64,000 nucleotides of DNA from Bacillota bacterium (GTDB taxonomy: Bacteria; Bacillota; Syntrophomonadia; Syntrophomonadales; DTU052), in NCBI GenBank assembly GCA_029781825.1, contig JAKOVY010000112.1:1-64000 (forward strand), read 5' to 3'. Shown in pieces: positions 52,659 through 62,195 of this stretch; position 1 is the first letter of the stretch; each line of letters opens with the position of its first letter. The translations under genes were made by a program, and so were the position numbers. Under the pieces are notes generated by a model that had not been told where the DNA came from, made no database searches, and was given only the letters and a program-made list of their open reading frames with translations.

Positions 52659-53013
52659 ACCCGCGGGGTTTTTGCGGTTCCGAAAGCATGAAGGCACCGG
52701 TGACAACCGGTGTACGGACCTGAGTAAAGGGACTGCAGGTTAAAAAGATGCCGGTTGTGAACCTTATCATGCCGCCTCCTCCAAAAAACCGGCCCTCTCA
52801 TGGGTTGCAGTTCGGGGGAAATACGTTTTTCGTTACCGAAACTGCCGTTTGAGCCCCTCCCGACTGCTTACTCCAGTGCGGCCGGAAAAAATTGCTATCA
52901 TTAAAAGAGACAGGCAGTGAGGTTTTCTTGTTGAAAAGGGTATGCCCGCCTTTGACAGCGGTTATGACCGCCGCACTGCCCGGTCGACATCATAATCAAA
53001 TGGGGGGTTGGAC
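52659..53013. other. Intergenic region with terminator and palindrome
   Basis: Right after the stop, AAACCC-GCG-GGGTTTTT (52658-52674) is a short terminator-like hairpin. CACCGGT (52695-52701) and ACCGGTG (52706-52712) form a perfect palindrome with a GACA loop. No gene or further structure was recognised up to the esterase. Confidence 0.45.
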
Positions 53014-54288
53014 ATGGGTGGTACTGATAAAGGATCGGCGGCGTTGCTGAGTCTCGAACTGTCACAACTGAAGTATGTGTTCTTCGGAACCGGGGATGGG
53101 CACCTGGTTAGAGCCGACTATGAAAAGGCGGTTGCAACAGGGGGAGCCATGCTTTCAGGATTGCAGCAGGGCTATGCCGACGCTATTTCCAGTTCATCCG
53201 GAGCAGTCTACTTTCAGGACTCCATGGGGTTCATGTATGACTGGGGGAAAAACGTGAGATCATCTGAGCCCATGGATTGGGATCGGATGCGCAGTGAAAT
53301 GATGGCCGCACTGGCAGCCGGCGACGTGTCAAAACTGATACCGTCATATCCCTATGACCGGTTCCTTAAAGAGGACGGCTCATTGGGTATTGCCTGTTAT
53401 CCCCTGCAGCACGGGAGCCTGGAGCTGGATGGGCTGACCCGTAATTACTACTATTACGTCCCTTCATCATACGACGGTAAGACTCCGGTCCCGCTTGTCC
53501 TTTCATTCCACGGGATGCACAGCAGCGGTATGGGGCAGCAAAGCCTTACCAAGATGGATATTCTGGCCGAGAAGGAAGGCTTCATTATCGTATACCCCGA
53601 CGGTCAGCCCATACCGGAAGGGCTGGGAATCCTGCAGGACAGTTCCATGATCGTCGGGTATCAGGGGTTGTGGAATTTTACTGACCAGGGCATAAGCGAT
53701 CTGAAATTCGTATCTATTTTAATCGATAAACTGGGCGGCACCGATACCGCCGAGGGAGAGTTTAATATTGATCGTACCCGCGTCTATGCTGTCGGCATGT
53801 CCAATGGAGGCATATTCAGCCATAAACTGGCGATTGAACTCTCACATAAGATTGCAGCCGTTGCCAGTGTTACCGGTCCGTTGGCCGGGATTATGACGGA
53901 CAAGGTACCCGCTAGGCCCATCACCGTGATTCAAGCCAGCGGGGATGCGGACCCGGTCCTTGCCTGGAATGGCAACGATGCCCTGGGGACACTCTCGGTG
54001 GATGATACCGTCGCCTGGTGGACAAAGCACAACCGGACATCTGCAACCCCGGTTATAGAGGAGTACCCGCCGGCAGTGCCCGAAGACCCCACCAGGGTGA
54101 CCAAGTATACATACGCCGGGGGTATCAACGACACCAAAGTGATCCTGTACAAGATCAAACAGATGGGACATACTTGGCCAATGGGTCCTCAGTATCTGCC
54201 GATTCCTCTTATTGGTAACGTCAGCTATCAGATAGATTTAAACCGGGCCATATGGGATGACATCAAGGATGTCCGGCATCCCAAATAA
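53014..54288 (+). CDS. PHB depolymerase/LpqC-like serine esterase without signal peptide
   Basis: The 424-residue protein has an alpha/beta-hydrolase esterase domain from about residue 140: NYYYYVPSSYDGKTPVPLVL, oxyanion FHGMHSSG, nucleophile GMSNGG (about 256-261), acid SGDADPV and histidine MGHTWPMG. This is the CE1/PHB-depolymerase arrangement. The first 140 residues match nothing I know, and no signal peptide is seen, so it appears cytoplasmic, whereas relatives are mostly secreted. ATG 53014 follows GGGGGG. It converges with a TetR gene. Confidence 0.82.
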   Translation: MGGTDKGSAALLSLELSQLKYVFFGTGDGHLVRADYEKAVATGGAMLSGLQQGYADAISSSSGAVYFQDSMGFMYDWGKNVRSSEPMDWDRMRSEMMAALAAGDVSKLIPSYPYDRFLKEDGSLGIACYPLQHGSLELDGLTRNYYYYVPSSYDGKTPVPLVLSFHGMHSSGMGQQSLTKMDILAEKEGFIIVYPDGQPIPEGLGILQDSSMIVGYQGLWNFTDQGISDLKFVSILIDKLGGTDTAEGEFNIDRTRVYAVGMSNGGIFSHKLAIELSHKIAAVASVTGPLAGIMTDKVPARPITVIQASGDADPVLAWNGNDALGTLSVDDTVAWWTKHNRTSATPVIEEYPPAVPEDPTRVTKYTYAGGINDTKVILYKIKQMGHTWPMGPQYLPIPLIGNVSYQIDLNRAIWDDIKDVRHPK

Positions 54289-54347
54289 AAGGATATGCAG
54301 TCCGCTCCATTGATGGGTTTAATGCCGGGAAATGATAGGGTTCGGCT

Positions 54348-54926
54348 TCATGTAGCGGATATGGTTTGGGGGTTGCTAACGCTATCCCAGATAAAGCTCA
54401 ACGCGCGTTCCACATACTCGGGATCCGATGCTTTATGACGGTTGTCCAAAAAATGAACGATCAGAACGTGAAGAAGATTCCCTGTTACCTCTACGATGAG
54501 CTCGGGGGGGCTGTCCTTAAAAAGCTTCTGCCGCTCCCCGGGCTCAATAATTTTTTCGATAAATTCGCTGAATACCAGGATTTTTTCTTCTTTTGAGAGG
54601 TAGGTTGAGGTCAAGTACAAGTTGATGAACAGGTACTGATCAGTGTGGTCCAGAGCAAAATCCAGCCAGTTTCGAAGCAGCTGCATGAATTTGCCCTTGA
54701 TGGATTTGTGTTTTTCCAGCCCTTTCCGGTAGTATCTCTCGGCATTTATACTGCACAGCAGAAACAGGGTATCTATTATGTCGTCTTTGGTTGGGAAATA
54801 GTGAAACAAGGTACCGTTGGCGACCCCGGCTTCCCTGGCGATCTGCGAGGTGGTAGTTTCCCGGAGACCATTCCTGGCGAACAGCCTTAATGCAGTTTTA
54901 AGGATCTTATTTTTTTTGTTTTCCAT
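54348..54926 (-). CDS. TetR-family transcriptional regulator
   Basis: A 192-residue regulator with the N-terminal helix-turn-helix TTSQIAREAGVANGTLFHYFPTKDD (residues 25-49) and a helical ligand domain. It converges on the esterase gene with a 59-base gap, and its own upstream neighbour is a GGDEF gene on the same strand. No palindrome is visible next to its start. Target unknown. Confidence 0.88.
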   Translation of the reverse strand: MENKKNKILKTALRLFARNGLRETTTSQIAREAGVANGTLFHYFPTKDDIIDTLFLLCSINAERYYRKGLEKHKSIKGKFMQLLRNWLDFALDHTDQYLFINLYLTSTYLSKEEKILVFSEFIEKIIEPGERQKLFKDSPPELIVEVTGNLLHVLIVHFLDNRHKASDPEYVERALSFIWDSVSNPQTISAT

Positions 54927-55004
54927 ACCCGCTCACGTGTTTGAGAACGCAAGGGTCACAACAGGAAAAGCGTTCCCCGGGCTAAATAAATCGGGAAAAC
55001 CTGT

Positions 55005-55946
55005 CTACTTTGGATTATGAGGAAGCAGGAGCTGTTGATCCATGACCACACCGATCTGGTTTCTGCCGGCTCTCTTCGCCTTGTACAGGGCTTCATCGGA
55101 GCGCCTCACCAGCTCAATGGGGTCTTGCCCCGGATGGGGTACCATGCTGGAAACTCCCAGGCTGACGGTGACAACCGAGGCTATGGGGGAACTGATGTGC
55201 GGAATGGCGAGATCAATTACTCCCAGCCTGATGCGTTCGGCAACGGTCATGGCACCGGCAAGGTCGGTCTCCGGAAGGATGCAGGCGAATTCCTCGCCTC
55301 CCCATCTGCCGACGAGGTCGCCGGGCCTCTTCAGCGAATCACAAAACTTGTTGGCTATCTTGCGCAAACAGGCATCACCTTCCAGGTGTCCGTAGGTATC
55401 ATTATAATTCTTGAAAAAGTCGATGTCGCCCATAATCATTGACAGCGGCTGGCTGGAACGGACGGCCCGCCTCCACTCCAGCGACAAAACCTCGTCAAAC
55501 CGTCTCCGGTTAGGAATACCCGTAACACCGTCGATCATGCCGATTTTGGCCAAACGATCACGATAGTATTTTAGCTGCAGGTGGTTTCTGACCCTGGCTC
55601 TCAATATGGAGGGTTTAAAAGGTTTGGTGATGTAATCAATAGCTCCGAGCCTTAGACCGTACTCCTCATCGTATTCATTATTGACTCCGGTCAGATAGAT
55701 AATGGGAATATCCTTGGTCTTTTCAATAGACTTGATCCGCTTGCATACCTCGAATCCGTCCATGTCCGGCATGACAATATCCAGCAGGATCAAATCCGGC
55801 GGAGGATCGGAACAGGCGATGCGAATGGCGTCTGCCCCGTTCCTGGCCAGCAATACGTTGCATTCTTCCTTCAGGACGTCAGATATTATTTGCAGATTCA
55901 GGAGGCTGTCATCAACGGCCAAGACCGTCTGCCTGGGTTCTTCCAT
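55005..55946 (-). CDS. Response regulator-diguanylate cyclase (PleD-like)
   Basis: A 313-residue two-domain protein. A receiver domain (about 8-125) with phospho-acceptor LILLDIVMPDMDGFE and lysine TKPFKPS is followed by a GGDEF domain (about 150-305) with active-site RWGGEEFACI. Five residues before GGEEF lies RPGD, an RxxD product-inhibition I-site, so it should make cyclic di-GMP under feedback control. ATG 55946 follows AAGGGGA. No histidine kinase is adjacent. Confidence 0.94.
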   Translation of the reverse strand: MEEPRQTVLAVDDSLLNLQIISDVLKEECNVLLARNGADAIRIACSDPPPDLILLDIVMPDMDGFEVCKRIKSIEKTKDIPIIYLTGVNNEYDEEYGLRLGAIDYITKPFKPSILRARVRNHLQLKYYRDRLAKIGMIDGVTGIPNRRRFDEVLSLEWRRAVRSSQPLSMIMGDIDFFKNYNDTYGHLEGDACLRKIANKFCDSLKRPGDLVGRWGGEEFACILPETDLAGAMTVAERIRLGVIDLAIPHISSPIASVVTVSLGVSSMVPHPGQDPIELVRRSDEALYKAKRAGRNQIGVVMDQQLLLPHNPK

Positions 55947-56226
55947 AATTTTTCCCCTTGACAACAAACCATTTCTTACCGCAAATACTTGATATTGTTA
56001 TGAATGTTTCGTCTTAACAACACGATTTCCTGCTGCCATAAAAATACATTATCTTGTTGGATGCCAAAAGGTAGGATAAAATAGGAAAGAAAGCTCGACT
56101 ATTATGGATTTTCAGAGTAATTGCGACACATAGATATTTGTTTAGTTTTAATCAAGCATAACACCGGCTGACAATCAGCCAATTCTGGTAATCTTGGGGA
56201 ACAGGTTAAATTTTCGGGGACTGGAT

Positions 56227-57636
56227 ATGAGACGGTGTCCCCTTGTTGAGGGGGTTTGTTTTTTGTTAAGATTTAGGAAGCTTTGTGTTTTTTGTGCATT
56301 TGTGCTTGGGTTCCTCCTTCTGTTTCCATCTTATCCCGCCAGAGCCGAATCCCCGGTTTTGTGCTTTATTGACGGACAGGAATTGATATGTGATCCAGCT
56401 CCTTTTATTGTCAACGGACGGACGATGGTTCCCCTGCGCGCAGTGGGTGAGACACTGGGGATGGATGTGCATTGGCTGCAGGATGTAAGGGTGGCATGGA
56501 TTATTACCGGTAAGAAAGGATCCGACATCTCCCTGCCGCCGCTGCCGGAACGAGACTCCCCTGCCGGTCCCCTGATTTTTGTGGATGATGTTCAGGTGCC
56601 GTCCGATGTGGATCCGGTGATAGTCAATGGACGCATCATGATACCGATAAGTGCTGTTAAAAATTACCTGGGAATGAAGGTTGACTGGTATGAGGATGCC
56701 CGTCATGTCCACATAACAAGAATCCAGCCGCCGGCAGAGGTGCCGGAGGAACCGACGACAGTGGTGCCGGAGGAGCCTCCGGGTGACGAAGAGCCGTCCG
56801 AGCAGGAGTCCCCCGGGCACAAATACCTGGGGATTCCGATAATGGGACAGGCCAAAGCCGGTGCCGCCGACATGGCCCGTGTGGCTTTTGAGGCAGCAGC
56901 GTCCCGGATTTGTCCAGGAATAACCGAATCCGAATCCGCAGGGTACATCAGCCGGGCCAAGAACAGCGTGGAAAGCCAGTACCATGAGGTTACAACCCTG
57001 GAAGTGGTTAATCTGACTTCGATATTGAACAGGAGTACAGCGGAGCTTAAGCAGTTGTCACCGGCGGAGAGAGACCAGATTCTTAATTTTATAGCCTCTA
57101 CCTATTACAAAATCGCCCGGCTCTATCTGGAGAAGGGGCAGCAGTACGGTATACGCGGTGATATCGCCTTTTTCCAGGCCGCCCATGAGACCGGATGGTG
57201 GAGGTTCGGCGGGCTGGTGACCCCGGAGCAGAACAACTATTGCGGCTTGGGAGCTACCGGCAAAGCCGCAACCGCGGATGAGCCGCTCAGAGGAGCCAAT
57301 CCGTCCCGGGTCTGGTTTGTTGAGGGGAAGCACGGTGCATTCTTCGATACCCCGGCCACCGGGATTGAAGCTCAAATGCAGCACCTGTATGCGTATGCCA
57401 CTACCCGGGATCTGCCGCCGGGAGTTGACCTGTTAAGCCCGCGTTACCGACTGGTAACCAAGGGGATCGCCCCCAACTGGGAGGACCTGGGGGGCAAGTG
57501 GGCGGTACCCGGCTATCCGCGAGGAGCACCGTACTATTATGAAACCATGCCGGATCCATTCGCCGCAGCCTTCGCTGACGGGCGGACCTACGGGCAGACA
57601 ATCCTTGCTCTTTATTTCCGGACGGGATGCAGTTAA
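56227..57636 (+). CDS. Secreted glucosaminidase with copper-amine-oxidase-like N-domains
   Basis: A 469-residue exported protein: a signal peptide of about 40 residues ending ARAES; two copper amine oxidase N-domain repeats (VNGRTMVPLRAVGETLGMDV and VNGRIMIPISAVKNYLGMKV); a Pro/Glu-rich linker; and a C-terminal lysozyme-like glucosaminidase domain with GDIAFFQAAHETGWWRFGG, whose Glu is the probable catalytic acid. The N-domains are a common wall-associated module in Bacillota, so it likely acts on peptidoglycan. ATG 56227 follows GGGGA; TTG 56194 is less likely. Confidence 0.85.
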   Translation: MRRCPLVEGVCFLLRFRKLCVFCAFVLGFLLLFPSYPARAESPVLCFIDGQELICDPAPFIVNGRTMVPLRAVGETLGMDVHWLQDVRVAWIITGKKGSDISLPPLPERDSPAGPLIFVDDVQVPSDVDPVIVNGRIMIPISAVKNYLGMKVDWYEDARHVHITRIQPPAEVPEEPTTVVPEEPPGDEEPSEQESPGHKYLGIPIMGQAKAGAADMARVAFEAAASRICPGITESESAGYISRAKNSVESQYHEVTTLEVVNLTSILNRSTAELKQLSPAERDQILNFIASTYYKIARLYLEKGQQYGIRGDIAFFQAAHETGWWRFGGLVTPEQNNYCGLGATGKAATADEPLRGANPSRVWFVEGKHGAFFDTPATGIEAQMQHLYAYATTRDLPPGVDLLSPRYRLVTKGIAPNWEDLGGKWAVPGYPRGAPYYYETMPDPFAAAFADGRTYGQTILALYFRTGCS

Positions 57637-57871
57637 CGACGCCGCACCTGTTTTTCCGGGGAACCGACCCTGAAAGAACGCGGTTATTTCCGCTGACAGA
57701 AGAATTAAGACAATATTGTTGTTTTGCCATTGAGGATCGGCTGGCGGTCCTTGTTTCTTTCTAAGGGAGTTTGTTATGGATGGGCTTCATCACAGTTGCA
57801 CCGAAAGGGATTGAAGGCTGTCTATAGAAAATGTAGACTACAGGAACTCGTAAAGCACCAAGGAGAAGCAT

Positions 57872-58750
57872 ATGCTGATACCTATTACCGACCGGATAAA
57901 AATGGTTAAGGCCTCGACCAATGTAAAACTGCTGGTGGCCAATTCGCTGCTGGTGGAGGATGATCAGATCCTCCTGATTGACGCCGGTTTTGGCCACGGA
58001 AATGTCGACACCCTTAGGGATGTCCCTGTGGACTATCTGGTTAATTCGCATTTTCACGAAGACCACGTAATGTTCAACTGGCTTTTCCCCAAGGCCAAGC
58101 TCTTCGTGCCCCGAGAAGATGCAGAGGGAATCAGCTCACGCCAGACCTACATCGACTGGTACGGTTTTCAGGTCCTTGACGGGCAGGCGGTTCAGGACTG
58201 GATATTCGACGCATTTGACTGGCGGGAGTACCATACAGACAACCTGTTTACAGAGGGACACAAGTGGGAACTTGGGAATACGACCGTACAGGCTTTGCAC
58301 ACTCCCGGTCATACCAAGGGACACTACTCCTTCTGGTTAGAAAAGGAACGGATTCTGTTTGCAGCCGATGTGGCCCTTACTCCCACCGGTCCGTGGTATG
58401 GCAACATGACCAGCGATGTGGATGAATTCATCGCTTCCATAAAGCGGTTGAAGGCCCTAAAACCTCAGGTCGTGGTATCTTCACACCGTTCGCTGATTGA
58501 CAAGAATATTGACGAACAGTTTGACCGGTACCTCGAAATAGTATTCGAGCGCGAGGAAAAGCTGTTGAAATACCTACGGAACGCACATACTCTGGAAGAG
58601 ATTGCCGCCCAAAAGTATCTTTACGGCTACCAACCCGCCGAACTGGTTCAGGGCTTTTTCGAAAGGGTACACGTCTACACACATCTGCGCAGGCTGCGGA
58701 AATTGGGATGGGTGGAAGAGGTAGACGGGAAGTACCGCAGCACCAGATAA
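57872..58750 (+). CDS. Metallo-beta-lactamase-fold hydrolase
   Basis: A 292-residue MBL protein. Metal motifs are SHFHEDH (about 59-65), TPGHTKGH, AADVAL and SSHR. The C-terminal part (about 215-290) is helical and basic, like the winged-helix tail of LACTB2-type proteins. It could hydrolyse a thioester or nucleic acid; no neighbour settles this. ATG follows AAGGAGAAG. The last codons (AGC ACC AGA TAA) lie inside a twin repeat. Confidence 0.87.
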   Translation: MLIPITDRIKMVKASTNVKLLVANSLLVEDDQILLIDAGFGHGNVDTLRDVPVDYLVNSHFHEDHVMFNWLFPKAKLFVPREDAEGISSRQTYIDWYGFQVLDGQAVQDWIFDAFDWREYHTDNLFTEGHKWELGNTTVQALHTPGHTKGHYSFWLEKERILFAADVALTPTGPWYGNMTSDVDEFIASIKRLKALKPQVVVSSHRSLIDKNIDEQFDRYLEIVFEREEKLLKYLRNAHTLEEIAAQKYLYGYQPAELVQGFFERVHVYTHLRRLRKLGWVEEVDGKYRSTR

Positions 58751-58836
58751 ACATGAGATGGAAAACGGGAATAGGACACCGGGCAGATTTACAGATGGCA
58801 GTTGGGCACCGGACAAACATGTGATGGAAAACGGGA
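58740..58836. repeat. Twin direct repeat (period 66) overlapping the MBL gene stop
   Basis: GCACCAGATAAACATGAGAT at 58740 recurs as GCACCGGACAAACATGTGAT at 58806; 28 of 31 bases agree over the full copies. A diverged third unit (CACCGGGCAGATTTACAGATGG, given here as two halves: CACCGGGCAG and ATTTACAGATGG, from 58777) may sit between them at half the period. The left copy contains the MBL stop codon. Confidence 0.85.
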
Positions 58837-58867
58837 GCACGGGGGATGCGATTCCCGGTGCTCCCGT
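58831..58867 (-). terminator. Terminator between MBL and crotonase genes
   Basis: ACGGGAGCAC (58831-58840) pairs perfectly with GTGCTCCCGT (58858-58867). Read on the minus strand, the stem is followed by TTTCC, so it best serves the crotonase gene, which ends at 58897. It overlaps the right copy of the twin repeat by six bases. Confidence 0.75.
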
Positions 58868-58896
58868 CTCTATCTGGGGCTAAGTACAGGATAACG

Positions 58897-59679
58897 TTAA
58901 CGACCGTGGAATTCGGGTTTTCTCTTTTCGAAGAACGCGCGTACGGCCTCCTTCATATCCTCGGTTCCACAGCAGTATACGGATTGGGCACCCTCGAAAA
59001 GCAGACCGGCCATGCGGCTGCTTTCCACCGCCAGGTTGATGCCCTTCTTGGCCATGCGCACGGCCACCGGAGGCATACCGGCGATCTTCTTCGCCAGTCT
59101 CATGGCTTCATCCATCAGCTTGTCCGGTTCCACGACAACTTCCACCAGGCCGATGGCTTTGGCTTCGTAAGCGTCTATTTCCTCGCAGGCTATAATCAGC
59201 CGTTTGGCCTGACCGGGACCGACCAGCCTGGGCAGGCGGGTGGTTCCCCCCATATCCGGTGCCAGGCCGAAACGTACTTCGGGAATGGCAATCCGCAAAT
59301 TGGAGGCCGCGACCCTGATGTCACATGCCAGGATGAATTCCGTACCCCCACCGTAGCAGATACCCTGTACGGCTGCAATTACCGGAACGGGGAAGTCTTC
59401 CCACACCGTGTAGATAGACTGCAGCCAGTTGGCCTTCTTCAGCACAAGCTCCGAGCTGCCTTCTCCCAGGAATTTAACGTCCAGACCTGCGGAGAAGTGC
59501 TCCCCGGCGGCATTGATGACCACGGCCCGGATATCACCCATGTCCTCCACCACCTGGGCGGCATCATGGATTTCCTGCCATACTTCATGATTCAAAGTGT
59601 TAAAATGTTCCGCCCGGTTCAAGGTTACGATTGCCACTTTGTCGTCCCTGTTGATGAGTAAATGCTTAAAATCCGCCAT
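58897..59679 (-). CDS. Enoyl-CoA hydratase/isomerase (crotonase family)
   Basis: A 260-residue crotonase. The oxyanion-hole segments NAAGEHFSAGLDVKFL and GICYGGGTEFILACD are present, and glutamates fall at both catalytic positions of enoyl-CoA hydratase (GGTEF and IPEVRFGLAPDMGG). A 2-enoyl-CoA hydratase is likely, though isomerases share much of this. ATG 59679 follows AAGGAG; the in-frame codon at 59709 is not supported. It diverges from citrate synthase. No thiolase gene is close. Confidence 0.88.
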   Translation of the reverse strand: MADFKHLLINRDDKVAIVTLNRAEHFNTLNHEVWQEIHDAAQVVEDMGDIRAVVINAAGEHFSAGLDVKFLGEGSSELVLKKANWLQSIYTVWEDFPVPVIAAVQGICYGGGTEFILACDIRVAASNLRIAIPEVRFGLAPDMGGTTRLPRLVGPGQAKRLIIACEEIDAYEAKAIGLVEVVVEPDKLMDEAMRLAKKIAGMPPVAVRMAKKGINLAVESSRMAGLLFEGAQSVYCCGTEDMKEAVRAFFEKRKPEFHGR

Positions 59680-59887
59680 ACTGGTCAGCTCCTTTGTAAT
59701 TTGTTGCACTTATTCTATTTTACTGTACCATGCATACTTTTGCAGAATCAAAAATCCCCGAAGGCGGAGAATGCCGAGGCTGGAATGCGAGGTACAAGAA
59801 AAACTCCGGGGAAAACTTGAAAATCAGCCCGCAAACTGGTGAAATAAAATGGTAAGAAAATTCACATAGAGCAACCAGGGAGATAGT

Positions 59888-61258
59888 ATGGCGATTCACG
59901 GTGTTCAGGATTACGAGGAAAAAACCCTGACCAGACTGACCGAACTGGCCAGGAAAAACAGTTTCATAAACCCTTATCTTTATAAGAAGTACGTCGTTAA
60001 GCGGGGCCTGCGCGATGTTGACGGCCGCGGTGTGCTGGTGGGCTTGACCCGGATCGGTGAAGTTCACTCTTATATAATCGATGAGAATGAGATAATTCCG
60101 GTACCGGGTCGTCTGATGTACCGCGGGATTGATATCAACGACATTGTGGAAGGGTTTATCAGCGAGGATCGCTTCGGTTTCGAAGAGACCTGTTATCTGC
60201 TGCTCTTTGGCAATTTGCCGAACCGGGAGGAACTGGAGGAGTTCAAAAAGCTGCTGGCCGCCCGGCAAAAAATGCCGGAGGATTTTGTTCGTGATGTAAT
60301 CTTGAAAACTCCCAGCAGGAACATAATGATCGTGATGGCGAGAAGCGTACTGGCTCTTTACAGCTATGACGACCGCGCGGATGACACCTCACTGGAGAAT
60401 ACAGTAAGGCAGTGCTTGTCGTTGATTGCCTGTTTCCCTTCCCTGGCGGTTTACGGGTATCAAGCCTACCGCCATTACTACCACAACCAGAGCATGTTCC
60501 TGCACAGTCCCCGTCCAGACTTGAGCCTGGCGGAAAACATCCTTTATATGCTCAGACCGAACAGCAAATATACGCCCCTCGAAGCCAAGATGCTTGATCT
60601 GGCCTTGGTACTGCATGCGGAACACGGCGGAGGGAACAACTCTTCTTTTGTCACCCATGTGCTGACATCGACCGGGACCGACACCTACTCGACGATTGCG
60701 GCGGCTTTGGGATCGCTCAAGGGACCCCGCCATGGGGGGGCCAATATTAAAGTGGTGCAGATGTTTGAGGACCTGAAGCGGCATGTAAGGGACTGGAATG
60801 ATGATGACGAGATCGAAGCCTATCTCACCAAACTGCTGAACAAGGACGCCTTTGATCGCAGCGGTCTCATATATGGGGTGGGACATGCAGTCTACTCAAT
60901 CTCCGATCCCCGGTCGATCATCCTCAGAAACCAGGTGGCCCGGTTGGCGGCTGAGAAAGGGCTGGAAGATGAATTTCGGCTGTATGAGAAAGTTGAGAGA
61001 TTGGCCCCGCAGGTTATCGGAAAGTTTCGCAAGATATACAAAGGTGTCAGCACCAACGTTGATTTTTATTCGGGTTTTGTCTACCGTATGCTGGACATCC
61101 CTCAGGAACTGTATACTCCCCTCTTTGCCATCGCCAGAATTGCCGGTTGGAGTGCGCACCGCATCGAAGAACTGGTGAATGCAGGAAAAATTATCAGACC
61201 GGCCTACAAAAGCGTTGCGAAGAGGAGGAATTACCTGCCCCTTGACCAGCGCCAGTGA
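59888..61258 (+). CDS. Citrate synthase
   Basis: A 456-residue citrate/2-methylcitrate synthase. The catalytic trio can be placed as His246 (LHAEHGGGN), His333 (GVGHAVY) and Asp392 (NVDFYSGF), with GPRHGGAN between. It condenses acetyl-CoA with oxaloacetate or a homologue. The length and N-terminal extension are those of the longer clostridial form. ATG follows AGGGAG. It stands alone, so its role in glutamate synthesis or in the methylcitrate route cannot be separated. Confidence 0.93.
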   Translation: MAIHGVQDYEEKTLTRLTELARKNSFINPYLYKKYVVKRGLRDVDGRGVLVGLTRIGEVHSYIIDENEIIPVPGRLMYRGIDINDIVEGFISEDRFGFEETCYLLLFGNLPNREELEEFKKLLAARQKMPEDFVRDVILKTPSRNIMIVMARSVLALYSYDDRADDTSLENTVRQCLSLIACFPSLAVYGYQAYRHYYHNQSMFLHSPRPDLSLAENILYMLRPNSKYTPLEAKMLDLALVLHAEHGGGNNSSFVTHVLTSTGTDTYSTIAAALGSLKGPRHGGANIKVVQMFEDLKRHVRDWNDDDEIEAYLTKLLNKDAFDRSGLIYGVGHAVYSISDPRSIILRNQVARLAAEKGLEDEFRLYEKVERLAPQVIGKFRKIYKGVSTNVDFYSGFVYRMLDIPQELYTPLFAIARIAGWSAHRIEELVNAGKIIRPAYKSVAKRRNYLPLDQRQ

Positions 61259-61345
61259 TGAACGGTCTGTATATGCCCGGGGGTACCCGGGGCGCCTGTT
61301 AACCGGGGGACCGTAACCGGTGAAGTGAGAAACGGTTTGTAAAGG
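61254..61345. repeat. Diverged twin repeat (period 70) at the citrate synthase stop
   Basis: AGTGATGAACGGTCTGTATA at 61254 is echoed by AGTGAGAAACGGTTTGTAAA at 61324. The left copy includes the TGA stop of citrate synthase. It is less well conserved than other pairs and has a slightly longer period. Confidence 0.45.
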
Positions 61346-61375
61346 GTCACACGCCTTCCGCGTCATACGCGAAGC

Positions 61376-61409
61376 AAACCGGCGGCCTTTGAGACCAAGC
61401 CGCCGGTTT
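61376..61409. terminator. Bidirectional terminator between citrate synthase and sspH-like genes
   Basis: AAACCGGCGGC (61376-61386) and GCCGCCGGTTT (61399-61409) form a perfect 11-base stem. Both neighbouring genes converge on it; T-runs are short. Confidence 0.8.
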
Positions 61410-61432
61410 AATGGTGCAGACGGATGCGGGTT

Positions 61433-61672
61433 TTACGCTCTTATTACCGGTGACGTCCGGCTTAGCCACCCGGTAGGGTACTGGTCTTCCAGGTCGGGAA
61501 GGTCCACTTCCACCAGCTCGGATATCGGGACCACCGCTTCCTGGTTGCTGTTAAGGTAACGGATGCGTGCTGAACTGCCGCTTACTGATTCAACCCTTAT
61601 CGCCGCGGTATTGTGAACCAGTGCGGGAGGGTCTGATGATTCCATTATTTCAGTTAATCTCTCGAGATCCAT
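61433..61672 (-). CDS. SspH-type small acid-soluble spore protein
   Basis: The 79-residue product from ATG 61672 opens MDLERLTEIMESSDPPALV and ends its core with NQEAVVPISELVEVD. This matches the H-type small acid-soluble spore protein pattern (MD..R..EIL.S near the start, N..QE..VPVSELVE near residue 55). Known members are about 60 residues; here a tail of some 22 residues (DLPDLEDQYPTGWLSRT) is added. Tandem AGGAG and GGAGG sites precede the ATG. It would be made in the forespore, and it supports a spore-forming host. Confidence 0.7.
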   Translation of the reverse strand: MDLERLTEIMESSDPPALVHNTAAIRVESVSGSSARIRYLNSNQEAVVPISELVEVDLPDLEDQYPTGWLSRTSPVIRA

Positions 61673-62053
61673 CCTCCGTACTCCTTTCGTTTTCTCATAA
61701 TATGTCTCAGGACGGCGCCAATTATTACGCGATGCAGCGGCCAATTTATTCTGAGAAAACTTTTTCAAGGCGGCACTTTACACGGGTTCGGAGCATATGA
61801 TAGAATCTGATAAATTTCATATCAATAGAAGTGATGAAAGAGGAAAGTAGGTTCCGGGTACTTCTTACAGGGAGGAGATGCCGCGACTGAAAGCGTCTCC
61901 AGAAGGAAGGAATTGAAGTTCCCTCTGGAACTCCCGGCTGAAACAAGGGTGCAAGTAGGCTAGGGCGGAGCTTTCGCCGTTAAAAGAAAGGGGGTATCGG
62001 ATGACACATCCCGTACCTTTGCTTGCCCCGATAAGGGTGGTATAGCGAAAGGG

Positions 62054-62094
62054 AAAGCCTTTCGTCCCTTGTGGACCAAAGGCTTTGTTGTTTC
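62054..62094 (+). terminator. First T-box terminator
   Basis: AAAGCCTTT (62054-62062) pairs with AAAGGCTTT (62078-62086), followed by GTTGTTTC. The left arm would be sequestered when uncharged tRNA stabilises the first antiterminator. Confidence 0.75.
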
Positions 62095-62154
62095 ATCCCG
62101 TACCTCACAGAGTGGGGCACCAACGTGCCCAATAAGGGTGGTACCGCGGGTAGC

Positions 62155-62195
62155 AGGCCTCTCGTCCCTTGGCAGGATGAGAGGCCTTTATTATT
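62155..62195 (+). terminator. Second T-box terminator
   Basis: AGGCCTCTC (62155-62163) pairs with GAGAGGCCT (62179-62187), followed by TTATTATTTA. It mirrors the first unit about 100 bases upstream and sits 36 bases before the aroF region. Confidence 0.8.
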
